Below are positions 8,787-15,409 of a stretch of DNA of 32,248 nucleotides, piece by piece; within the stretch, counting starts at the first letter, position 1; every line of letters starts with the position of its first letter. This DNA is from GCA-2732805 sp964516605. Lineage in GTDB: Bacteria > Pseudomonadota > Gammaproteobacteria > Coxiellales > Coxiellaceae. The translations under genes and the position numbers were made by a program. Location of the stretch: positions 1 to 32,248 of the forward strand of contig CAZFAA010000013.1 in NCBI GenBank assembly GCA_964516605.1. The letters run 5' to 3'. Under the pieces are notes generated by a model, which searched no databases, was not told where the DNA came from, and worked only from the letters and a program-made list of their open reading frames with translations.

Positions 8787-8867
8787 TTCTCTTCCCTTCG
8801 CAAGTACTAACTTACAGGTTCAACGGGTACTTCTCAGCTATGTTGCCATAGCGCCCCGAGAGATGAG
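8787..8867 (-). ncRNA. TPP (THI-box) riboswitch upstream of thiC
   Basis: Read on the minus strand the region holds the THI-box landmarks in order: CTCGGGGCGC, a small hairpin CTATG-GCAA-CATAG, CTGAGA, ACCCGTTGAACCTG, then GCGAAGGGA, with P1 closed by TCTC near the 5' end and GAGA near the 3' end. This class binds thiamin diphosphate and controls thi genes. It lies about 50 bases before thiC and starts where the predicted transcription start falls. No U-tract terminator follows, so control is more likely at translation initiation. Confidence 0.93.
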
Positions 8868-8872
8868 ATGCC

Positions 8873-8901
8873 AGTGTAGCGAGGTTTTAGGGTGTCTTCA
8901 A
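8873..8901 (-). promoter_or_regulatory. sigma70-like promoter of the thi operon
   Basis: TTGAAG (8896-8901) and TACACT (8873-8878) on the minus strand are separated by exactly 17 bases. The expected start of transcription, about 7 bases past the -10, falls at ~8866, precisely at the 5' end of the TPP aptamer. Each hexamer matches four of six consensus bases; the position makes it convincing. Confidence 0.6.
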
Positions 8902-9059
8902 GGGAAAAGTTTTAGGATTTGATTCCGTCGACTATAGCGAGTGAAGGTATGATGCTCAGCGCACAGGGCAACAGGTCTGTCATCCACCACTGCAAGATTG
9001 AATAATAGGCACATAATAAATTATCCTTTGATTGTGTTGGTGTAAGCTTGAGTACGGTA

Positions 9060-9087
9060 CTTGAAAAACCACTCCTTGACCACAGAT
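9060..9087 (+). promoter_or_regulatory. sigma32-like heat-shock promoter of clpB
   Basis: CTTGAAA (9060-9066) is identical to the sigma32 -35 consensus and is followed after 13 bases by CCACAGAT (9080-9087), a partial match to CCCCATNT. Spacing is right and the gene downstream is a classic sigma32 target. An overlapping sigma70-type pair, TTGACC (9076-9081) and CATAAC or CTATAG near 9098-9109, may serve as a second start. The rest of the 8902-9059 gap shows no recognisable feature. Confidence 0.55.
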
Positions 9088-9139
9088 ACAAGCAGAGCAT
9101 AACCTATAGCTTACTCTAGTTAGTATGAGGAGTTTTATG

Positions 9140-11716
9140 ATGCGGATGGATAAATTCACCAGCATGTTTCAAATGGCCTTGGCCGATGCGCAATCGATGG
9201 CAATAGGTCAAGATAACCAATTTATTGAGCCACTGCATTTATTCAAAGCGATGTTGGTTCAAGATCAGGGTAGTGTGGCGCCATTATTAGAGCAAGCAGG
9301 AGCTCAGCTTACAGTATTGATCGATCAACTGGATACAGCCTTGAGTCGTCTGCCCCAAGTTGAAGGGACGCCGGGTGAGGTGCACGTATCCAATGAACTC
9401 AGTCGCTTATTGAATGTCACGGATAAGCTTGCCCAAAAACGTGGCGATTCGTTTATGTCATGTGAATTGTTTGTGTTGGCGGCTCTTGAATCCAAAGGCG
9501 TGTTGCAAGATTTGCTTAAAAAAGTTGGTGTGACCGCAACGGCATTAGAAGGAGCGATTAATAAAATGCGAGGTGGTGAGAACGTGAAAGATCAAAATGC
9601 AGAACAAAATAGGCAATCCTTAGAGAAATTTACCATTGATATGACGGATCGCGCTACAGTTGGAAAATTAGATCCCGTTATTGGACGTGATGATGAAATC
9701 CGCCGCACGATTCAAGTATTGCAGCGTCGTACTAAAAACAACCCTGTATTAATTGGTGAGCCCGGAGTCGGTAAAACAGCGATTGTGGAAGGTTTGGCGC
9801 AACGTATTGTAAATGGTGAAGTACCAGAAGGCTTGCGCAACAAACGTTTATTATCTTTAGATTTAGGTGCATTAATTGCTGGTGCCAAATTCCGTGGTGA
9901 ATTTGAAGAGCGCCTAAAAGCCGTTCTAAATGATTTGTCTAAACAAGAAGGTCAGGTCATTTTATTTATTGATGAAATTCACACCATGGTCGGTGCCGGT
10001 AAAGCGGAAGGTGCGATGGATGCCGGTAACATGTTGAAGCCTGCTTTAGCGCGCGGTGAATTGCATTGCATTGGTGCGACGACATTGGATGAATACCGAA
10101 AATATATTGAAAAAGACGCCGCATTAGAGCGGCGTTTTCAAAAAGTATTGGTCAATGAGCCAACTTCTGAAGACTCGATTGCGATTTTGCGTGGCTTAAA
10201 AGAGCGCTATGAAGTGCACCACGGCGTGGACATTACTGATCCTGCTATTATTGCTGCTGTGAATTTATCTCAACGTTATATTACGGATCGGAATTTACCA
10301 GATAAAGCGATTGATTTGATTGATGAGGCGGCGAGTCAAATTCGCATGGAGATGGATTCAAAACCGGTTGAAATGGATCGACAAGAGCGACGTTTAATTC
10401 AATTAAAGATTGAACGTGAAGCGCTTAAAAAAGAAAAAGATGATGCCTCTAAAAAACGTTTAACTGATTTAGAAGAGCAGATCAAAAAACTTGAAAAAGA
10501 ATACGCTGATTTGGAAGAGATTTGGAAAGCTGAAAAAGCGAGTTTGCAAGGTGCACAACATATTAAGGAAGAATTGGAGCAAGCGAAGATTGATTTTGAT
10601 GCAGCGCGGCGTGCTGGTGATTTGAGTCGCATGTCTGAATTGCAATACGGGAAAATTCCTGAATTGGAAAAACGCCTGGCCAGTGCGCAAAAGACAGAAG
10701 ATAAAATAAAGTCAACGCATTTATTGCGTAACCGTGTTACGGAAGAAGAAATAGCAGAGATCGTGTCAAAGTGGACGCACATTCCGGTGTCGAAGATGCT
10801 TGAAGGCGAAAAAGAAAAATTATTACAACTGGAAGCGCAGCTGCATAAGCGGGTGATTGGGCAACGTGAAGCAGTTTCTGCTGTGTCCAATGCAATCAGG
10901 CGTTCGCGCTCTGGGTTATCTGATCCCAATAAACCAATTGGTTCTTTTTTATTTTTGGGTCCAACAGGTGTTGGTAAAACTGAACTCTGTAAAACCTTAG
11001 CAGCTTTTATGTTTGATACAGAAGAGGCGATGGTGCGGATTGATATGTCCGAATTTATGGAGAAACATTCTGTTGCGCGTTTAATTGGTGCCCCTCCTGG
11101 TTATGTCGGTTATGAGGAAGGTGGTTATTTGACTGAAGCCGTACGTCGTCGTCCATATTCTGTTATTTTATTGGATGAAGTTGAAAAAGCACATTCTGAT
11201 GTGTTCAATATTTTGTTGCAAGTTCTCGATGATGGGCGTTTAACGGATGGACAAGGGCGGACGGTTGATTTTCGCAATACGATTATCATTATGACGTCAA
11301 ACTTGGGGTCTGATGTCATCCAGGAATTTAAGGGTGAACAGTACGATAAGATGAAGCACGCGGTGATGGAAGTGGTGGCATCACATTTTCGCCCTGAATT
11401 CATTAATCGTATTGATGAATCCGTGGTCTTTCATCCATTGCAACGTGATCAAATTCAAAATATTGCTAAGATTCAAGTGGCTCGTATCGAAAAACGTTTA
11501 AGTGAAAAAGATTATAAACTGGAATTGACTGAGTCGGCACTCGAATTTTTAGCGCAAGCAGGTTATGACCCGGTATATGGTGCAAGGCCTCTAAAGCGAG
11601 CGATTCAGCAATATTTAGAAAATCCGTTGGCGAACGATATACTCTCTGGCCGATTTATACCGGGCGATACCATTCGAGTTAAAAAAGGTGAGCAGGGTTT
11701 GCTGTTTGAAACATAA
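9140..11716 (+). CDS. clpB: ClpB, protein disaggregase (Hsp100)
   Basis: ATP-driven hexameric chaperone that pulls proteins from aggregates together with DnaK. Domains in order: Clp N-terminal repeat domain (about 1-145, beginning MRMDKFTSMFQMALADAQSM), first AAA+ module with Walker A GEPGVGKT near residue 205, coiled-coil middle domain (about 405-525, rich in Lys/Glu), second AAA+ module with Walker A GPTGVGKT near 607 and MDAGNMLKPALARGELHC/SEFMEKHSVARLIGAPPGYVG pore-region blocks, and the C-terminal D2-small domain. ATG-9140 is chosen because GAGGAG (9127-9132) lies seven bases upstream and the protein then starts like E. coli ClpB; the upstream ATG at 9125 overlaps that site. Length 858 is normal. 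Preceded by a heat-shock-type promoter. Confidence 0.97.
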   Translation: MRMDKFTSMFQMALADAQSMAIGQDNQFIEPLHLFKAMLVQDQGSVAPLLEQAGAQLTVLIDQLDTALSRLPQVEGTPGEVHVSNELSRLLNVTDKLAQKRGDSFMSCELFVLAALESKGVLQDLLKKVGVTATALEGAINKMRGGENVKDQNAEQNRQSLEKFTIDMTDRATVGKLDPVIGRDDEIRRTIQVLQRRTKNNPVLIGEPGVGKTAIVEGLAQRIVNGEVPEGLRNKRLLSLDLGALIAGAKFRGEFEERLKAVLNDLSKQEGQVILFIDEIHTMVGAGKAEGAMDAGNMLKPALARGELHCIGATTLDEYRKYIEKDAALERRFQKVLVNEPTSEDSIAILRGLKERYEVHHGVDITDPAIIAAVNLSQRYITDRNLPDKAIDLIDEAASQIRMEMDSKPVEMDRQERRLIQLKIEREALKKEKDDASKKRLTDLEEQIKKLEKEYADLEEIWKAEKASLQGAQHIKEELEQAKIDFDAARRAGDLSRMSELQYGKIPELEKRLASAQKTEDKIKSTHLLRNRVTEEEIAEIVSKWTHIPVSKMLEGEKEKLLQLEAQLHKRVIGQREAVSAVSNAIRRSRSGLSDPNKPIGSFLFLGPTGVGKTELCKTLAAFMFDTEEAMVRIDMSEFMEKHSVARLIGAPPGYVGYEEGGYLTEAVRRRPYSVILLDEVEKAHSDVFNILLQVLDDGRLTDGQGRTVDFRNTIIIMTSNLGSDVIQEFKGEQYDKMKHAVMEVVASHFRPEFINRIDESVVFHPLQRDQIQNIAKIQVARIEKRLSEKDYKLELTESALEFLAQAGYDPVYGARPLKRAIQQYLENPLANDILSGRFIPGDTIRVKKGEQGLLFET

Positions 11717-11808
11717 CGCCTCATAAGAGCCTCTTTAGGCCGCTGATTGACAGGGCAAGTGTCCTTCCACATAATGATTGCTTAGTGCATTACCTTAAGG
11801 TATCGATT

Positions 11809-12897
11809 ATGTGCCAAGGCTTGAAAAAATTCCTGTATTTCGCGGCCTTTTTTTTTATATTTATTCCACTTGCGGTGAGCAGTGCTCCGAAAGTCAAAGT
11901 TTTTAAAGTAGCTTATTTTACCGAGCCACATGTTGAGGCCTTAACAAATATTGCCATTGGTATCTGGTCGGAGGCAGCAGCCGTTTTAACAGAGCGCTAT
12001 GTTTTGGTTAAGGCTTCTTCTAAGCAGCAAGCATTGCAGTGGCTGCAAGAGAAAAAAGTGCGTGTTGTGCTGGGTCCACTCCAGATCAAGGATCATTATG
12101 GCGGTGTGGATTTTGTTAATTCTTATATCCACAATTCCGTTGGGATTGTAGTTCCAGAACAAGTGCGTGTCAGCTTTTTTGCTATGCTCAAAGGTTATTT
12201 CGAAGCATTATTTGGGGTAACGATAGTCAGTATCATTGTTGTTATGATTTTGTTTAGTGTGCTGATGTGGTTTGTAGAGCGCAAGAAAAATAGCAGTATG
12301 TATCCATCGTCACCTTTAAAGGGCATTGGCGATTCTATTTGGAATTGTTTGGTGACGTTTGCGGCTGTGGGCTATGGTGATATTGTCCCTAAAACTGTTT
12401 TCGGACGTATCATAATGAGTATGTGGATTTTACTGTCGCTTTTCTTAGTATCCGTGTTTGTTGCGAGTATTACCTCAGAGCTCACGTATATCAAAACGAA
12501 TATGGATAAGTTAGCAAATTTATCACAGCTTTATGATCGCAAGGTGGCGGTTATCAAGGGTGATGAGGATGCGCTGTTGGTTGCGGATCGTTACCATGTA
12601 CGACCTGTTTTAGTGAGCAATTTAAATGAATTAATAGACTATGTTGCTAAGCAAAAAGTATTGGCGGGTTTTGCACATATTTATGTATTGGCTATGTATG
12701 TCAATCAACACCCAGACAGTAAAGTTATATTGACGCCGTATGAATTAATGTTGGGTAATTATGCTATTGGATTGCGTACTGATGATCCTTTGCAATTACC
12801 GTTAACACGCCTTTTGTATACGTTTTCTGAAGTCAATCGGATTGGCGAAAAAATTGGTCATACGATTGGCCCAATGCGTGTGGAAAAGCAGAATTAG
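11809..12897 (+). CDS. GluR0-like channel: potassium pore inserted in a split solute-binding domain
   Basis: A 362-residue membrane protein with the layout of prokaryotic ionotropic glutamate receptors. Order: signal peptide (1-25), first half of a periplasmic binding domain (about 30-128), helix M1 (about 134-156), pore loop with filter AAVGYGD (185-191) as in K+ channels, helix M2 (about 200-222, ending VASITSEL), then the second half of the binding domain (about 232-355). The ORF is open to a GTG at 11785, but ATG-11809 starts at the signal peptide and has AAGG eight bases upstream. The T-x-x-R motif that binds the ligand carboxylate in amino-acid-binding members is not visible; the place reads GPLQIKDHYGGVDF. 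So the pore is probably potassium selective, but the ligand is unknown. Fourth-position filter residue is Ala where Thr is usual. Confidence 0.8.
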   Translation: MCQGLKKFLYFAAFFFIFIPLAVSSAPKVKVFKVAYFTEPHVEALTNIAIGIWSEAAAVLTERYVLVKASSKQQALQWLQEKKVRVVLGPLQIKDHYGGVDFVNSYIHNSVGIVVPEQVRVSFFAMLKGYFEALFGVTIVSIIVVMILFSVLMWFVERKKNSSMYPSSPLKGIGDSIWNCLVTFAAVGYGDIVPKTVFGRIIMSMWILLSLFLVSVFVASITSELTYIKTNMDKLANLSQLYDRKVAVIKGDEDALLVADRYHVRPVLVSNLNELIDYVAKQKVLAGFAHIYVLAMYVNQHPDSKVILTPYELMLGNYAIGLRTDDPLQLPLTRLLYTFSEVNRIGEKIGHTIGPMRVEKQN

Positions 12898-12930
12898 CTC
12901 GAATTCGGATCGGTCATCTCGTTGTGCCGA

Positions 12931-12948
12931 TTGATTGCATGCAATCAA
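12931..12948. terminator. 18-bp palindrome between convergent genes, possible bidirectional terminator
   Basis: TTGATTGCATGCAATCAA is a perfect 18-bp palindrome; as RNA it would form a 7-bp stem with loop CATG on either strand. It overlaps the clsB-like stop codon and lies 34 bp after the channel gene. It is AT-rich and lacks a clean U-run (AATATTTT follows ten bases later on +), so the terminator call is tentative. Confidence 0.3.
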
Positions 12949-14135
12949 ATCCAATATTTTAGATAGAGTACGATGCGCCCAAGCCAGCGGTGCATCCATG
13001 GTCGGTCGACCCCTAAATCGTGAATTGAAATTTCTTTTGATGCATTGAGGTCTTCCAGAAATAATGCCACCAGTTTATCTTTAGATTGTTTTTGACGGAC
13101 ATTCACATCCACTTCAAGATCATGCAGGAGGCTGCGATAATTTAAATTACTCGAACCAATAAGCATCCAGTTGTCTAGAATTAATGTTTTTGCATGTAAA
13201 TTACTCGGTAGGTATTCAAAAATACGCACTCCAGCCTTCAGTAAGTTATAGTAAAAAGTAGAGGAAGCCCACGGCATCATAAATACGTCAGATTTTTTCG
13301 GTAGTAAAATGCGTACGTCCACACCATGGTTCGCAGCTTCCTTGAGGCGACGCAATAAAAAAGTATCTGGAACAAAGTAAGCATTGGTAATCCAAATACG
13401 TTGTTCACAGCGTCTAATACGGCGCAGTAAGTCTTTGTATAAAACGCGGCGGCGTATCCAAGTATAATTTAAACGAAAGATAGGATTGCGCCGCACATTG
13501 TGGAAAATGTCGCGTAAACGTTCTTGCATAGTGCGATGACTGAATGCCCCCTCAAACGCTTTACTGAGGCTGTCCATATCAACGTTTTCGAGGCGAATTG
13601 ATGTGTCACGCCAATTCTGTCCACCTGCTGTGTAACTCATATGATCTTTACTAATATTCATGCTACCGACATAGGCAATTTTATTGTCGATCATACAAAT
13701 TTTGCGGTGATTACGCTTGTTTACTTTTAGAAAAAGATAAATCCATTTTAAGAGAATAGGTAATTTAATGTAGGAGCGGCTGTAATTCCATAATTGCCAG
13801 GGAAATGGGTGGTAGATATGTACTTGACCACCTGCTTTTTCAATCGTTGCGGCATAGCTGGTTGACAGCAGCGGGCTGCCTGCGCCGTCTACTAAAATTT
13901 GCACGGTAACGCCACGCTTAGCCGCATTGCTCAGCGCTGTGACCATCTCTTTACCCAGAAAATCTTTTTGAAATATATACGTTTCAAGTTGAATTAATTT
14001 TTTGGCTTGATTGATATCATGGATGATTTGTGCAAAATGAGAATCGCCATCAGAAAAAACGAGTTCTGTTGCAAAAGAGCAGTCTGGTTCTTTAGCATTC
14101 TTCGTTTTGTTGTTTTTCTGTGGTTTCGTTTTCAT
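12945..14135 (-). CDS. phospholipase-D-family cardiolipin synthase, ClsB-like
   Basis: Probable cardiolipin synthase joining phosphatidyl groups at the inner membrane. Two complete HKD catalytic motifs are visible: H143-R-K145-x4-D150 (NHRKICMID) followed by GSMN, and H314-A-K316-x4-D321 followed by GSSN. At 396 residues without N-terminal membrane helices it resembles ClsB rather than ClsA, and it has a basic, amphipathic segment after the first half (near 120-140 and 225-243) that may seat it on the membrane. The first 44 bases overlap the DUF3579 gene and the ATG has only a weak Shine-Dalgarno, so its translation is likely coupled to that gene. Divergent neighbour pssA makes another phospholipid head group, consistent with a membrane-lipid role. 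Confidence 0.85.
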   Translation of the reverse strand: MKTKPQKNNKTKNAKEPDCSFATELVFSDGDSHFAQIIHDINQAKKLIQLETYIFQKDFLGKEMVTALSNAAKRGVTVQILVDGAGSPLLSTSYAATIEKAGGQVHIYHPFPWQLWNYSRSYIKLPILLKWIYLFLKVNKRNHRKICMIDNKIAYVGSMNISKDHMSYTAGGQNWRDTSIRLENVDMDSLSKAFEGAFSHRTMQERLRDIFHNVRRNPIFRLNYTWIRRRVLYKDLLRRIRRCEQRIWITNAYFVPDTFLLRRLKEAANHGVDVRILLPKKSDVFMMPWASSTFYYNLLKAGVRIFEYLPSNLHAKTLILDNWMLIGSSNLNYRSLLHDLEVDVNVRQKQSKDKLVALFLEDLNASKEISIHDLGVDRPWMHRWLGRIVLYLKYWI

Positions 14136-14403
14136 CTTCTCGGCAAATTTTTAATTGGTTGGCGTTGGCAAAATCCATAATCGATTTATAGAGCTGGGGA
14201 TTCGACTCTTTAAGCTGTGGATCGAGTAATACACATTTGTGTCCATCTTTAGTCGACGGTTGTAACAGAGGGGAATATTTAATTCTGTGCTTATGAAATG
14301 TCGACAGATCACCCGACATGCGCTCGGCCCAGTCGCTGGGGCGAAATTGCTCACCACTTTGTGTAATGCCCTCGATGATAATCTTGGATTTTTTATCATT
14401 CAT
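14092..14403 (-). CDS. DUF3579 family protein
   Basis: A 103-residue soluble protein with the block IEGITQSGEQFRPSDWAERM near the N terminus and a KCVLLDP block in the middle, which mark DUF3579, a proteobacterial family of unknown function. ATG-14403 is the only reasonable start. The last 44 bases overlap the ClsB-like gene in another frame, so the pair is one transcript. The tail (about 85-103) is polar and acidic, probably disordered. No function is claimed. Confidence 0.85.
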   Translation of the reverse strand: MNDKKSKIIIEGITQSGEQFRPSDWAERMSGDLSTFHKHRIKYSPLLQPSTKDGHKCVLLDPQLKESNPQLYKSIMDFANANQLKICREDENETTEKQQNEEC

Positions 14404-14432
14404 AGTATGAATAAGCCTAATTAAATTGTGGT

Positions 14433-14441
14433 ATTATATCA
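14433..14441 (-). promoter_or_regulatory. extended -10 promoter for the DUF3579-clsB pair
   Basis: On the minus strand TGATATAAT gives a perfect TATAAT (14433-14438) with the TGn extension directly before it. No good -35 is present, as is usual for extended -10 promoters. Transcription would start near 14426, about 23 bases before the ATG at 14403. Confidence 0.5.
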
Positions 14442-14560
14442 TTCTTGTCATGATACCGGCATACCTTTTATGAATAGGCATTTTCCGGGGAAACAATAAC
14501 GTCGATCCAGGCCTGGTCTTGGGGAGTGATCAGATCATTTACGCGAAGAGAGTATGAACT

Positions 14561-15307
14561 ATGTCAACTGAAAAACCAAGTGCCCATCGTGCTGCGCGAG
14601 GCATTTATTTACTACCGAATCTATTTACCATGGCCGCTTTGTTTGCTGGGTTTTTTGCTATTATTTCTGCAACCCAACAACATTTTGAAGCCGCCTCTAT
14701 CGCCATCTTTGTGGCGATGGCATTCGATGCGCTTGATGGGCGTGTGGCACGTTTGACCGATACGCAAACCAAATTTGGCGCTGAATTTGATAGTTTGTCG
14801 GATATGTTAAGTTTTGGCTTAAGCCCGGCGTTGGTTTTGTATTATTGGGCATTGATGTACATGGGTAAGGCAGGGTGGTTGGTTGCCTTTTTATATACGG
14901 TGTGTACAGCATTGCGTTTGGCACGATTTAATTCCCGTGATCAAAATGAAGATAAACGGTATTTTCAAGGATTATCCACCACAGCTGCGGCAGGATTGAT
15001 TGCAGGATTTATTTGGTCGGCCAGTTCGCATGGTATGAATAGTGCAACACATGGTATGTGTATTTTTACTGTCATCATGACATTAGTTATTGCATTGTTG
15101 AAAGTCAGTTTTATTCGCTATCGTAGCTTTAAAGATTTTGATATGGCAGGTCATGTACCGTTTGTGGTGATTTTAATTTTAGTGTTCGTGTTGGTAATGG
15201 TCTCATACGATCCACCCGATGCGCTATTTTTTATTTTTACATTGTATGCTGTGTCGGGGCCGATTGGTTGGTTGGTCAATCTGATAAAGAAGAAGCATCA
15301 AAGTTGA
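14561..15307 (+). CDS. pssA: PssA, CDP-diacylglycerol-serine O-phosphatidyltransferase
   Basis: Integral membrane enzyme that makes phosphatidylserine, the precursor of phosphatidylethanolamine. The CDP-alcohol phosphotransferase signature is complete: D59-G60-x2-A63-R64-x8-G73-x3-D77-x3-D81. About eight hydrophobic helices follow the short polar N terminus (MSTEKPSAHRAARG). At 248 residues this is the membrane-embedded Bacillus-type (type II) enzyme, not the PLD-like type I enzyme of E. coli; this form is common in Legionellales and many other proteobacteria. Divergent from the DUF3579-ClsB pair. The stop codon lies inside a strong hairpin. Confidence 0.93.
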   Translation: MSTEKPSAHRAARGIYLLPNLFTMAALFAGFFAIISATQQHFEAASIAIFVAMAFDALDGRVARLTDTQTKFGAEFDSLSDMLSFGLSPALVLYYWALMYMGKAGWLVAFLYTVCTALRLARFNSRDQNEDKRYFQGLSTTAAAGLIAGFIWSASSHGMNSATHGMCIFTVIMTLVIALLKVSFIRYRSFKDFDMAGHVPFVVILILVFVLVMVSYDPPDALFFIFTLYAVSGPIGWLVNLIKKKHQS

Positions 15308-15317
15308 TGCTTCTTCT
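15288..15317. terminator. 13-bp hairpin at the end of pssA, possible bidirectional terminator
   Basis: Bases 15288-15300 pair perfectly with 15305-15317, a 13-bp stem closed by a four-base loop that overlaps the pssA stop codon (15305-15307). The genes on either side converge. The stem is not GC-rich and the following bases (ATCTTGAG on +, TTTATC on -) are only weakly U-rich. It may also act as a 3' end stabiliser of the mRNA. Confidence 0.55.
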
Positions 15318-15409
15318 ATCTTGAGTCATCGTAAGTCTTTAAAGCATTGGCAAAGGCATCGCATACAGTCAGATTATATGTGTTGTGTATCCCGTCGCAA
15401 CATATTGAT

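Noticed and set aside
10399..10929. 176-codon open frame on the minus strand
   Set aside because: Lies entirely antisense within clpB, in the region encoding the middle coiled coil; Ser/Phe-rich low-complexity translation mirrors the Lys/Glu codons of clpB.
11791..11802. TACCTTAAGGTA palindrome before the channel gene
   Set aside because: Contains the AAGG ribosome-binding bases and has no loop to form a hairpin; no evidence for an operator beyond symmetry.
14507..14516. CCAGGCCTGG palindrome in the pssA leader
   Set aside because: Only ten bases, no spacer and no second copy; expected by chance at this scale.
14526..14756. 76-codon open frame on the plus strand before and across the pssA start
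   Set aside because: It overlaps pssA in another frame, has no ribosome-binding site and no family resemblance.
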